From contig JANQFH010000021.1 in the NCBI GenBank assembly GCA_028277945.1, positions 251,722 through 315,721 on the forward strand: a DNA stretch of 64,000 nucleotides. Reading direction: 5' to 3'. A program made the translations under genes and the position numbers. Under the pieces are notes generated by a model, which worked only from the letters and a program-made list of their open reading frames with translations, was not told the DNA's origin and ran no database searches. Shown piece by piece: positions 42,624 to 51,538 of this stretch (position 1 is the first letter of the stretch; each line of letters starts with the position of its first letter). The stretch is from Oligoflexia bacterium. Lineage in GTDB: Bacteria > Bdellovibrionota_G > JANQFH01.

Positions 42624-43550
42624 CTACCTCACAGTCATCGGCAGCGTCACACCGTCAGTATAGAGAAGTTGCCGGATCTCTCGTACCACCTGGGTTCTCT
42701 CCACACTCGCCACAAGACGTTTTGCTAGAAAGTCAAGTAGGCCTTCACGCTCAGTTTCAATAAGAAATTCTGGCTCTTTTACTTTGCCAAGTTTGCCCGC
42801 AACTTCCAGGGCCCTATGGAGGTTGCCAAGCTCGTCGATCAGCTTGTGCTTCAACGCCTGTTCCCCTGAAAAGATTACCCCAGTCGCCAAGGACTCGACA
42901 GCGCTAACCGAGAGGTTCCGTCCTGTCGCGACGTCTCGAATAAACTGTCGATGCATCTCATCCGCCAGATTCTGTAGTACCTTGCGCTCATCAGGTCTTA
43001 AAGATCTCAGCGGTGACGCAATGTCTTTAATTTTCCCAGCCTTGATAATCTCCCATCGCAGCAGCAATTTCCTAGCGATGTTCTCAAATATAAAATGCTG
43101 CATAATGACTCCGATACTTCCGGTGACGGTTCCTGGGTTGGCGACAATCTTATTAGCAGCGCTAGCAATATAGTATCCGCCACTAGTCGCAAGTGAACCC
43201 ATAGAGACAACCACAGGTTTCTCTTTTTTGGTTTTCCCTATCTCTGCATAGATTTCCTGGGCCGGAGCGATGGCGCCACCAGGAGAATCCACTCGTACAA
43301 CAATCGCTTTAACCTGCTCCCGTTTGCGTAGTTTGACTAAACGATGAACGATATCATTGGAAGAGCTAATGATGCCTTCCACTTTGATGAGTCCGACATT
43401 GCCCTTGCCACTGCCAGCCGAACTGCCTCTCAACATGAATAAGCCAAGGATAGTGGTTGTAACTGCCATTAAACCAATACCGGCAAAGATCACCAGGACG
43501 ATGGTTCCTGGTCCTATGCGACGGTGCCGTTTGCCCTGTAAATGATCCAT
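42624..43550 (-). CDS. sppA: Signal peptide peptidase SppA
   Basis: 308 residues, the short single-domain form. One membrane helix at about 17-40, then the S49 peptidase fold: VDSPGGAIAPAQEIY, the nucleophile Ser in SLATSGGYYIA, VTGSIGVIMQ, and the general-base Lys region IKAGKIKD. It cleaves remnant signal peptides in the inner membrane. The ATG at 43550 is inside the end of the antiporter gene, a 37-base overlap, and lacks a clear ribosome site; coupling is likely. Confidence 0.95.
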   Translation of the reverse strand: MDHLQGKRHRRIGPGTIVLVIFAGIGLMAVTTTILGLFMLRGSSAGSGKGNVGLIKVEGIISSSNDIVHRLVKLRKREQVKAIVVRVDSPGGAIAPAQEIYAEIGKTKKEKPVVVSMGSLATSGGYYIASAANKIVANPGTVTGSIGVIMQHFIFENIARKLLLRWEIIKAGKIKDIASPLRSLRPDERKVLQNLADEMHRQFIRDVATGRNLSVSAVESLATGVIFSGEQALKHKLIDELGNLHRALEVAGKLGKVKEPEFLIETEREGLLDFLAKRLVASVERTQVVREIRQLLYTDGVTLPMTVR

Positions 43551-44488
43551 AGTGCAAAGAGGTAGAGAAGAATGATACAAAAGGCAATTAATTTGTACGT
43601 TTTGGTGAGACGATTGGTGTAGTAGACAAGAAGCGCCAGCAAGGTGAGCATGATAGAAGCGTTGATCTGAAAGAGGTGAATCTTTCCGGTGTGTTGGAAA
43701 ATGTTACCGCCTCGGTAGACAAAGTCGGCCAGGGCAAGGATAAACAGGTTAAAACAGCTACTACCGAATATGTTGCCAGCCGCCATAGCGGCAAAACCGG
43801 CCCTGATAGCGGTAGCAGTGACTACCAGTTCAGGTAAAGATGTTGCTACTGCAAGAAACAGAGTACCAGCAAAGGTTTTATTTAAGTTTAGATTGTCAGC
43901 GATATGATCGCACATGATGCTAAGTAAGATGCCAGCGGCTATTATAAACGCTGCATAAAAAACAATCTGCAAAATGACCTTACCGAGCTGTCCAGAGGCT
44001 CTCTCTACAGGAGCTTCGCTCGCTTTGCTCTGATCCTTGTTGTCCAGCCGCGCAAAAAAAACGAGAAAGAGGGCCATGATAAAGAGCGACAGAGGATGTA
44101 TTTTAATAATGGTAATTTCCCAAACCGGCGTCATCACGGCGAATGAAAAGATAAGGCTGAGTATGACCGCGGTCATACCAGTATGTATTCCAGCTCTTGT
44201 ATGCTCCTGAGGAAACTGCACAAGTAGCCAGAGCAGGGCAATGATGGCGATATTGATCAGGTTGCTACCAAAAATGTTCCCAATAGCCAGTTCAGGAGAC
44301 TTGGCTAAACCACCGGCTGCCAAGGTACTACTCAATTCCGGCAGGCTTGTCACAGTCGACAAGAGGATGGCTCCCAGCCAGAGGTGGCCGATGTTGGTTA
44401 TCTGTGACAGGCTATAGCAACTGTGAGTGAGTTTTCGTCCAGCAAAGAGTACGACAGTCGCTGCGAGTGCAAAGAGAAACCACTCCAT
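43514..44488 (-). CDS. Calcium/sodium antiporter, CaxA/YrbG type
   Basis: 324 residues with about ten membrane helices. The two inverted alpha repeats are plain: TVTSLPELSSTLAAGGLAKS with AIGNIFGSNLINI near residue 70, and AVATSLPELVVTATAIRAGF with AAGNIFGSSCFNL near residue 240. These hold the ion-binding Glu and Asn residues. A hydrophilic loop lies at about 155-175. It exchanges calcium for sodium or protons across the inner membrane. The ATG lies 10 bases past rpsA, with no clear ribosome site. Confidence 0.92.
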   Translation of the reverse strand: MEWFLFALAATVVLFAGRKLTHSCYSLSQITNIGHLWLGAILLSTVTSLPELSSTLAAGGLAKSPELAIGNIFGSNLINIAIIALLWLLVQFPQEHTRAGIHTGMTAVILSLIFSFAVMTPVWEITIIKIHPLSLFIMALFLVFFARLDNKDQSKASEAPVERASGQLGKVILQIVFYAAFIIAAGILLSIMCDHIADNLNLNKTFAGTLFLAVATSLPELVVTATAIRAGFAAMAAGNIFGSSCFNLFILALADFVYRGGNIFQHTGKIHLFQINASIMLTLLALLVYYTNRLTKTYKLIAFCIILLYLFALWIIYRANGTVA

Positions 44489-44498
44489 CAAGGCAGCT

Positions 44499-46223
44499 TT
44501 ACTGATTATCCTCGAATTTGTCCGGGTCGCCGTTGCTAGATCGCTTCAGTTCAGCCGGCATCACATCTGCAAAGGTAGTACTCGTGTCCGTATTCTCAGC
44601 AGATTTTTGCGCGTCCTGGCTTTCACTACCATCGGCGTCTTTCATACTTAGGCTAATCCGTTTCTCTTCAGGATCAACGTTCAGCACCATAGCCTTGATT
44701 TTGTCGCCAACAGCAGCATGTTTTCTGGGATCCTCAACATGCTCCTCTGCAATTTCCGAGACGTGGATGAGCCCTTCAAGCTCGCTTTCGAGTCTTACAA
44801 AAATACCAAAATCGGTAATCTTAACGACCTCGCCTTCGACAATGCTGCCAGCAGCGTGTTTGGACGCCATCTCTTGCCATGGGTCGGGTGTCAATTGCTT
44901 GATGCCAAGAGAAAAGCGCTCATTTTCAGGATCAATATTTAGAACCACGGCTTCGACTTCATCACCCTTTTTAAACATTTCATCCGGGTCCTTTGCCTTT
45001 TGCGACCAGCTTATATCGGACACGTGGATGAGGCCATCAATGCCATCTTCAATGCCAATGAAGACGCCGAAATCAGTAATGTTCTTCACAACACCCTGCA
45101 CCTTTGTTCCCGCAGGGTAGCGTTCGCTCAACACAGCCCAAGGATTTGGCTCTACCTGCTTTAAACCCAGAGCAATTTTGCGATTCTCACGGTCGATATC
45201 AAGGATCACTGCCTCGATTTCATCACCAATTTTTAGGATCTGCGAAGGATGCTTGACTCGTTTTGTCCAGCTCATTTCTGAAACATGGATAAGGCCTTCC
45301 ACACCTTCTTCGATCTCAACAAACGCACCATAGTCCGCCAAGTTTACCACTTTACCTCGCACCCGAGAGTCAACAGGGTAGCGCTCTTCGACACCAATCC
45401 ACGGGTCTTCGCTGATCTGTTTGAGGCCGAGAGAGACCCTTTCCCGTTCGCGGTCATATTTCAGAATTTTGACATCGATCTTGTCACCAATTGAAACCAG
45501 TTCGCTTGGGTGGTTTATCCGTTTCCAGCTCATGTCGGTTATGTGCAGTAGTCCGTCGATACCGCCAAGGTCGACAAAGGCTCCATAGTCAGTAATGTTC
45601 TTAATCACACCCTGCATGACCTTGTCTTCCTCAAGGACTTCAAGCGTCTTTCCACGCAGATCTTCGCGCTCTTTCTCTAATAACACCCGTCTAGAGAGAA
45701 CAATGTTGCCACGTTTCTTGTTAAACTTGATGATCTTAAACTGGAATGTCTTGCCCATGAGGTTGTCCATATGACGTACGGGAGCTAAATCAATCTGAGA
45801 ACCTGGGAGAAAAGCTTTTATACCAATGTCTACCGCAAGACCGCCTTTGACTTTGCCAATAATCTTTCCTTCAACTAACTCTTCCTTTTCGCAGGCCATA
45901 GCGACCTCGTCCCAGAGTTTGGCTTTATCCGCCTTTTCTTTGCTAAGCAGAATCCGACCGTCATCGCTTTCATAAGATTCGACAAAGACATCTACCGTAT
46001 CGCCCACTTCAACATTGAGCTTGCCTTCGGCATTACGAAACTCATGCAGGGTAATGGATCCTTCTGATTTAAAGCCTACGTCTACTAGAACCTGATCCTT
46101 ATCGACTCTTATGACGGTTCCCGAGACAACATCGCCTTCGTGGATCTCCTTGGCGTTCTTGACGCTTTCTTGGAACAGGGCTGAAAAGCTCTGGTCATCT
46201 GAGGGTGTATTCAATGATTCCAT
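44499..46223 (-). CDS. rpsA: Ribosomal protein S1
   Basis: 574 residues with six S1 (OB-fold) domains beginning at about 28, 115, 200, 285, 372 and 458, each with a VxGxVxxIxDxGxFVxxxxxxGLxH-like line (for example ITDYGAFVDLGGIDGLLHI). It binds mRNA and helps start translation, which matters for messages lacking a Shine-Dalgarno site. The start is uncertain: GAAGGAG directly abuts the ATG at 46223, so a TTG 9 bases later is better spaced. Length is close to E. coli S1 (557). Confidence 0.96.
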   Translation of the reverse strand: MESLNTPSDDQSFSALFQESVKNAKEIHEGDVVSGTVIRVDKDQVLVDVGFKSEGSITLHEFRNAEGKLNVEVGDTVDVFVESYESDDGRILLSKEKADKAKLWDEVAMACEKEELVEGKIIGKVKGGLAVDIGIKAFLPGSQIDLAPVRHMDNLMGKTFQFKIIKFNKKRGNIVLSRRVLLEKEREDLRGKTLEVLEEDKVMQGVIKNITDYGAFVDLGGIDGLLHITDMSWKRINHPSELVSIGDKIDVKILKYDRERERVSLGLKQISEDPWIGVEERYPVDSRVRGKVVNLADYGAFVEIEEGVEGLIHVSEMSWTKRVKHPSQILKIGDEIEAVILDIDRENRKIALGLKQVEPNPWAVLSERYPAGTKVQGVVKNITDFGVFIGIEDGIDGLIHVSDISWSQKAKDPDEMFKKGDEVEAVVLNIDPENERFSLGIKQLTPDPWQEMASKHAAGSIVEGEVVKITDFGIFVRLESELEGLIHVSEIAEEHVEDPRKHAAVGDKIKAMVLNVDPEEKRISLSMKDADGSESQDAQKSAENTDTSTTFADVMPAELKRSSNGDPDKFEDNQ

Positions 46224-46281
46224 CTCCTTCACTACAGGGAGCTTGCGGCAAGTAATCAAAATTTCATGAAAAGTCAAACAA

Positions 46282-47748
46282 TTAAAGGGTTATAAATTTC
46301 TTAAAGAGCCGGTACCTCTCCATAATGCGGCGTACATAGGTCAGGGTTTCGCTGCCGCGGCAGAAGCCGTGGCGTACTTTTGCGTAGTATTTTTCATCCA
46401 TTAGCAGCTGTAATGCCTGCTTGATACCGCCATGCCAGCGGTCTTTGTTCCATCCAAATTCTGCGGCAAGCCGACGCGCATCTTGGAGGTGTCCCATACC
46501 GGCATTGTAGCTGGCAAGCACCAGGCGGATTTGCTCTTCCTCGGCAAGATCGCTGTGGCGATAGAGGCGGAAGAGCCACTTTATATAAGCCGCGCCAGCC
46601 CGGATGTTTTCTTCCGTGTCGAAGATGCCGCCACGACCAAAACTGGCAAAGGTAGTGGGGATAAGCTGCATGAGCCCTTTGGCGCCAGCAGGACTGATCG
46701 CTTGTGGATTGAAGCGGGACTCTTCGTAGATTACTGCCAGCAGTAGGCGCCAATCCAGCCCATACTCTGTGGCCGATTTTTTTACCAGGTGGTCGTAGGC
46801 TGACACCAGCCGGTTTCCCTTAGGTGAAGCGCCAGCATGATTGGTCCAGAGAGGGTGGTGCTTATGGTTGAAATAGTGGCGATAGAGGATGTTGTAGTGG
46901 GCCGAGCGTCGCGGCCGTTGCTCCAACCTTGAAAAGTAGTGTCTCTTGAGGAAACGGTTAAGCTGTTTGCGTAGTTTTGGTGCGCCCTGTGGGAGAATCC
47001 AGGCAACCTTGCGCGGGCTCTTGAGTCGGAAAGCGATCTTTAAGTTGTGATAGTGTGACCGCAGTGCCTGGCGTGCAAAGGCTTCGTCTACGGCAACAGC
47101 CGACAACAGGCCAGAAGCGAGAGACTCAAGCAGGTCGTGATCGGAGTGATCATCAGCAAGCGTGTGAATCCGTACAGTTACCCCTTGCTGTTGCAGCTGG
47201 AGTAAAGAGTCGTACTGCAGGCTTTTGCGCACGACAGACACGCTTTTACCCTTGAGCTTGTTTGACTTATCGATCGAACTCCAGGTAGCGTCTTGCCGAC
47301 GTACCACAACGGCATCTGCTAGAGTACGATAGGGTCTTGAGTGCACGAGGCCGGGCAGTAGAGGTTGATTTAACGGTTGAGCGCTGATGATTAAATCGCC
47401 ACCACCGTCCCGTAACCACTCTTGCATCGCCGATCTCGATGGTGGCAGAACAGCTTCGACTTCAACCCCTAGCTCGTTGGCAAAGGTGCGGGCAAGATCG
47501 TATTCAAAACCCTGCTCATAGCCGTGGGCAAGAAAGTATTCCATGGATTGGAAGTGAGTAATGATCCGTAGGCGTCCACGTTGGCGAATGGCTTTAAGGT
47601 TGTTGGGTTTGGCATGAAACTCTTGAAAAACCGGTCTGGTCTTTACGGCTACGGATATAGGGCGCGAATCACAGGCAACCGTCTGCAGGATTAATCCCAG
47701 CAGAAAACACAGCAACCCTACATTACGATATACTACATGTTGACGCAT
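46282..47748 (-). CDS. mltF: MltF-like membrane-bound lytic transglycosylase
   Basis: 488 residues from ATG 47748, which gives a lipoprotein signal ending LQTVAC; a GTG at 47775 is possible. Residues about 50-280 are a solute-binding (SBP_bac_3-like) domain (LRIITHFQSMEYFLAHGYEQGFEYDLARTFA). Residues about 320-450 are an SLT domain with catalytic Glu in YEESRFNPQAISPAGAKGLMQ and ASYNAGMGHL. The pair is the MltF architecture. It cleaves peptidoglycan with anhydromuropeptide products. A 10-13-10 dyad abuts the start. The gene ends 59 bases before rpsA. Confidence 0.92.
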   Translation of the reverse strand: MRQHVVYRNVGLLCFLLGLILQTVACDSRPISVAVKTRPVFQEFHAKPNNLKAIRQRGRLRIITHFQSMEYFLAHGYEQGFEYDLARTFANELGVEVEAVLPPSRSAMQEWLRDGGGDLIISAQPLNQPLLPGLVHSRPYRTLADAVVVRRQDATWSSIDKSNKLKGKSVSVVRKSLQYDSLLQLQQQGVTVRIHTLADDHSDHDLLESLASGLLSAVAVDEAFARQALRSHYHNLKIAFRLKSPRKVAWILPQGAPKLRKQLNRFLKRHYFSRLEQRPRRSAHYNILYRHYFNHKHHPLWTNHAGASPKGNRLVSAYDHLVKKSATEYGLDWRLLLAVIYEESRFNPQAISPAGAKGLMQLIPTTFASFGRGGIFDTEENIRAGAAYIKWLFRLYRHSDLAEEEQIRLVLASYNAGMGHLQDARRLAAEFGWNKDRWHGGIKQALQLLMDEKYYAKVRHGFCRGSETLTYVRRIMERYRLFKKFITL

Positions 47749-47788
47749 GGAGGGGTGACCAATACCAAAAATCACCCCTCCTCGTCAA
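47749..47788 (-). promoter_or_regulatory. 10-13-10 dyad overlapping a possible mltF promoter
   Basis: On the minus strand GGAGGGGTGA and TCACCCCTCC are exact inverted copies with 13 bases between, and the second arm touches the ATG at 47748. TTGACG (47788-47783) and TATTGG (47764-47759), 18 bases apart, could be a promoter whose -10 lies in the loop. As RNA the stem would hide GGAGGGG, the only ribosome-like site. Confidence 0.4.
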
Positions 47789-47801
47789 TCCACTTCAGCA
47801 A

Positions 47802-48152
47802 CTAGTTCCACGGATTGTGGTATTTAAGCCCCATTAGGTAGAGTAGCAAGTCATCACGAAGCCTTTTTGCCGCAGGGCTCAAGTGGTCAAAACTAACTCC
47901 CATGCCGCAATGGTGCGAGTTCCGCATGGGTCGATCGATACGTACTATCCGCCCCTCCACCGGTGCGTCAAAGCTACCATTGGAGATTTGCATCATAACA
48001 TGGCTGCCAATGCCAAAGGTCCGTTTTGAATTAAGGTAGGCGCCCGAACGGCTTAGATTGGTAATGAAGCAGAAATTAAGACCTGTCTGATCGTTGAATA
48101 CCGCCCCGATCTGAGCATGAAAGCGCTTGCCATTGCGCCGTTCAACCAGCAT
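47802..48152 (-). CDS. PilZ-domain protein
   Basis: 116 residues; AGGAGG lies just before the ATG. RRNGKRF at residues 5-11 and NLSRSGAYL at about 33 are the c-di-GMP-binding motifs. The domain fills most of the protein, with a hydrophobic C-terminal helix (DDLLLYLMGLKY). This is the second stand-alone PilZ protein in the window and differs from the first in sequence. It sits between the deacetylase and mltF genes, suggesting c-di-GMP input to envelope functions, but that is inference. Confidence 0.88.
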   Translation of the reverse strand: MLVERRNGKRFHAQIGAVFNDQTGLNFCFITNLSRSGAYLNSKRTFGIGSHVMMQISNGSFDAPVEGRIVRIDRPMRNSHHCGMGVSFDHLSPAAKRLRDDLLLYLMGLKYHNPWN

Positions 48153-48267
48153 TTCCCCTCCTAAATATTCAACTTTTACTGGAGGTTTGTCTCACGCCTG
48201 AGTCTAGATGTCAATAAAAAATCCCGCCTAATGGAATTCAGTTATACTCATTTGAAACAAATTATAT

Positions 48268-49134
48268 TTAGTTAAACAAAATTTGCGAGAGAGGAACTAC
48301 TAATTCTTCAATATTTTCATTATGTTGCTTCAAAAACTGCTGCAGGGCCGCAGCTGTTTCTGCATAGGGATGGCCGATGCCTACGGCCTTTCCTTTTTTA
48401 CGGGCTACTGCAAGGAGTTTTTCTAGCTGTTGCGTAATTGCCTCTGGCTTCCTGACGTTATCGAGGAAGACATCACGGCTTAGACTAGGAATCGCCTGTG
48501 TCGCCGCCATGAGACCAAACTGCGAACTCGGATTCGTTCTACTGTCGAGCACAAATAGCTCCTGCTCTCTTAGCAGAGGCAGAAATCGAGCAAGAGCGGC
48601 GTTAGATACCGTAAAACGGCTGCCCATGTGGTTGTTGAGACCCGTGGCATAGGGCGTGGCCACTAAAGCTGCAGAGAGCTGTTGCTGCATTTCCGCGGCA
48701 GTCATGTCATCGGTTAAGAGGTCGAGTGAGCCGTTTTGGTGCTGCAAAGGTTCCATAGGCATGTGGATAATGACCTGGTGTCCATGTTGGTGTGCCATTC
48801 TGGCTAACTTCGTTGCAAAAGGAGCTGTTGGTATAACGGCAAAGGTAATACCCGCAGGCATGCGGATGAATGGCTGTGCAGAAGCTTCGCTATAACCAAT
48901 GTCGTCTATGACAATGGCAATGCGTCTACCTCGATGTGGCGAGTTTTTTGCGTCTGGCGGTTGCTTTTGGATGTCAGAGTGTTGCTGTCTTTGCCCTGCC
49001 GGGGTTGGTAGAAAGAAGAAAACAATTAATAACAGGGATAACGCGAGAAAACAGACTAGCCACAGTCGGTCTAAAGCTGTCGAGAATGCGAGGAGTTCTC
49101 TGCCGCGGGTTTTGAGTTGGCGAAAGTAATCCAT
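48268..49134 (-). CDS. Divergent polysaccharide deacetylase family protein
   Basis: 288 residues. One membrane helix at about 23-45 anchors a periplasmic domain (about 70-288) of the divergent polysaccharide deacetylase family: IAIVIDDIGYSEASAQPFI, VIIHMPMEP, GLNNHMGSRFT, FVLDSRTNPSS and AVGIGHPYAETAAAL. The metal-binding Asp and His positions are kept. The 5' end overlaps ctpA by 64 bases, long for an operon overlap. The usual place of this family after ctpA and envC supports a role in septal wall processing. Confidence 0.9.
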   Translation of the reverse strand: MDYFRQLKTRGRELLAFSTALDRLWLVCFLALSLLLIVFFFLPTPAGQRQQHSDIQKQPPDAKNSPHRGRRIAIVIDDIGYSEASAQPFIRMPAGITFAVIPTAPFATKLARMAHQHGHQVIIHMPMEPLQHQNGSLDLLTDDMTAAEMQQQLSAALVATPYATGLNNHMGSRFTVSNAALARFLPLLREQELFVLDSRTNPSSQFGLMAATQAIPSLSRDVFLDNVRKPEAITQQLEKLLAVARKKGKAVGIGHPYAETAAALQQFLKQHNENIEELVVPLSQILFN

Positions 49135-50372
49135 GCGTGTAGGTGGTCCACAGCTCGCTTTAACTGTAGATCGCTTTGCAATAAGTCGTTTTTAGCCGAT
49201 TGTATGGTCGCACGCTCATTTTCGTTTGGCAAATGATTTTGCAGATCTTCTTCCCGTAGCGATTCCGAAACAACATGGAAAACATCTGGTATTTCCGGCT
49301 CGACAATGATGTCTGGCTTTATACCTTGTGCTTGGATGGCAAAACCCTTTGGCGTGAAATAGGTAGCCACAGTAATTTTGAGAGCTGACCCGTCTTCAAG
49401 GTCGATTACGGTCTGGACACTTCCCTTACCAAAGCTGCGTGTTCCCATAATGACTGCTTTCCGGTGATCCTTCAGTGCTCCAGCGACAATTTCCGGTGCG
49501 CTAGCTGTACCACCATTAATCAAAGCAACTGTTGGTAGCAGAGGCAGTGTATTCTTACGTGATGCAATCCTCTTTTCAATATACTCCTGTCTCCTGCCGC
49601 GAGTAGAGACAATAAGGCCTTTATCGAGAAAGAGATCGACTAGATTAACCGCCTCGTCCAGCAGCCCACCAGGATTGTTGCGCATATCAAGGATAATGCC
49701 CTCTATAGGTTGCTTCTTCTTGTAGAGCGGCTCGAGTTTCCTTCTTACAGCGTCCGCTGTCTTATTTTGAAAACTTGCAATCTTAACATAGGCTATACGA
49801 CCGATCTGTTCTATGGATACGCTTGGCATCTCTACGACAGCCCGGATCAAATCTACCGTGCGTGTAATACCACTATCCTTTTCTTGAATCAGTAAGCTGA
49901 CTTTGGTATCGACTTGCCCTTGAAGTTTCTTTTCTACCTGTTCTTCTGACATTCCCTTTGTCGATACTCCATCAATATCAAGAATGACATCTCCTGGCTT
50001 GATACCTGCCGCAAACGCAGGGGAACCCTCAATCGGCGTTACTATGACAACGCCTCTCTCTTCGACAATAATTTCCAAACCGATACCGTGGTACTTCCCA
50101 GAGGCACGCATTTTCATTTTGCTATAACGCTGGGGTGGTAGATAGAGAGTATGTGGATCTAGTACGCGCAACATACCATGCAAGGCGCCATCAAGCAGTT
50201 GGCCAATATCTACGTCCTGTACGTAGTTGGCTTCAATATAGTTTAGTGATTTTGCAAAGATCTCAAGTTTCTTAAGGGTACTTTCTTTAGCAGTTGGATT
50301 TGCTGCCACCGGTGAAGTAGCCGTAATGAACACAAAAATCGCTACATACAAGAGAGTGCGTTGAAAACCCAT
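49071..50372 (-). CDS. ctpA: C-terminal processing peptidase, CtpA/S41 family
   Basis: 433 residues from ATG 50372, with GGGAGG 5 bases before; an ATG at 50384 precedes it but lacks a site. Signal peptide to about residue 25. A PDZ domain at about 90-170 contains GIGLEIIVEERGVVIVTPIEGSPAFAAGIKPGD. The S41 core has NGGTASAPEIVAGAL with catalytic Ser and GTRSFGKGSVQT with the Lys. It trims periplasmic proteins, often wall hydrolases. It follows the EnvC-like gene with a short gap. Confidence 0.94.
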   Translation of the reverse strand: MGFQRTLLYVAIFVFITATSPVAANPTAKESTLKKLEIFAKSLNYIEANYVQDVDIGQLLDGALHGMLRVLDPHTLYLPPQRYSKMKMRASGKYHGIGLEIIVEERGVVIVTPIEGSPAFAAGIKPGDVILDIDGVSTKGMSEEQVEKKLQGQVDTKVSLLIQEKDSGITRTVDLIRAVVEMPSVSIEQIGRIAYVKIASFQNKTADAVRRKLEPLYKKKQPIEGIILDMRNNPGGLLDEAVNLVDLFLDKGLIVSTRGRRQEYIEKRIASRKNTLPLLPTVALINGGTASAPEIVAGALKDHRKAVIMGTRSFGKGSVQTVIDLEDGSALKITVATYFTPKGFAIQAQGIKPDIIVEPEIPDVFHVVSESLREEDLQNHLPNENERATIQSAKNDLLQSDLQLKRAVDHLHAWITFANSKPAAENSSHSRQL

Positions 50373-50393
50373 TTTGCCTCCCATGGCGAAAAA

Positions 50394-51536
50394 TTATTGC
50401 GCTAATTTTAGCTTGAGTGGACTAAACCATGGTAGCGGGTCGATAGCTCGGCCACGGTAGCGTAATTCAAAGTAGAGCAGAGGCCCCTTTAGGGAGCCAG
50501 TATCACCAGTTAAACCAATAATTTCACCACCTTTCACCGTTTCCCCAGTTTGTCGGTGGACCTGGCTGAGATGAGCGTGCATGGAGTAGTAGCCATCTCC
50601 ATGGTCTATAATAATTATTTTACCATAACCGCGGAACCAATCGGCATAAATCACACGTCCCGTATGTATGACACGAACTTCGGAGTTCCTTTCTGTCGCA
50701 AACTCAATACCATTGCGATTCATGAACGTCTTGAATTTCGGATCTTGAAACCGACCAAAACGTCCAACAACAGGACTATCAACGGGTGGTCGCAGGGTAC
50801 CCTTCATGACCGCAAAATTGGACCGGAAGTCTTTTGTCGCCAGCTTGTCAATCAGTCGTTGTAGATTCTTTGCAGCTTCTTCGAGTTCACGAACACTCTT
50901 GGCAAAAAAGTCTTTTTGACCACGAGTTAAACTGAGAAGGCTCTTTTGTCGTTTCTTTTGCTGTCTGATATCGCTCTTTTCAACACCAAGACGACGCAAA
51001 ACTTCAGCAAGATGCTTTTGTTGTTTATAGAGAGCTTCGTTTTCTTTTGACAACAGTGTTCTTTCCGACTCAAAGGCATCCACTAGCTCGAGATCAGTAC
51101 GAACAATTCGTTTTACAACACGCGTAGCTTCGCCAAAGTCCTGCAGCTCCTTGATAGTGAATAAAAGACGTAAATAGCCTATTTCTCCGAGCTTATTCAG
51201 GTTACGTAGCCTGCTAGCGATTTCTTCCCTGTGTCTATGGGTGCTATGTTCAAGTGTAGCAATGCGTAATCTTTTTTCTCGAATTGCTTTTTGCGTCTCT
51301 TCCTTTTGTTTTGTCAGTGTACGGCTTCGCTTTCTCGAACTATCAATCTTTCGATCAAGCGTATCTAGCATCCTAACAATGGAATTCTCTTTCTCCAGTA
51401 ACTTAGAGACAGTCTCTTTTTTATCTTCGAGCTCCTTCTTAATATCTTGCAGCTGGTCCTGATGTTTTTCGATCATGCCGTTATCGACATTGGCTAGTAG
51501 CAGTATACCGAAAAGAAAGAGTTTTGCCGCTGCCAT
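50394..51536 (-). CDS. EnvC-like murein hydrolase activator
   Basis: 380 residues. A short signal peptide (1-20), a long coiled coil (about 25-225) and a LytM/M23 domain (about 270-375). The zinc site is broken: the first His-x3-Asp is NRNGIE, and the last His-x-His is LLYFEL, while only HAHLS is kept. This degeneration is what EnvC shows, so it should activate amidases rather than cut peptidoglycan. It starts 2 bases after ftsX and ftsE, its expected partners. Confidence 0.92.
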   Translation of the reverse strand: MAAAKLFLFGILLLANVDNGMIEKHQDQLQDIKKELEDKKETVSKLLEKENSIVRMLDTLDRKIDSSRKRSRTLTKQKEETQKAIREKRLRIATLEHSTHRHREEIASRLRNLNKLGEIGYLRLLFTIKELQDFGEATRVVKRIVRTDLELVDAFESERTLLSKENEALYKQQKHLAEVLRRLGVEKSDIRQQKKRQKSLLSLTRGQKDFFAKSVRELEEAAKNLQRLIDKLATKDFRSNFAVMKGTLRPPVDSPVVGRFGRFQDPKFKTFMNRNGIEFATERNSEVRVIHTGRVIYADWFRGYGKIIIIDHGDGYYSMHAHLSQVHRQTGETVKGGEIIGLTGDTGSLKGPLLYFELRYRGRAIDPLPWFSPLKLKLAQ

Positions 51537-51538
51537 CT

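Noticed and set aside
44518-45120. 200-codon open frame on the plus strand opposite rpsA
   Set aside because: It mirrors the repeated S1 domains on the other strand, has no family pattern and no ribosome site; it is a shadow.
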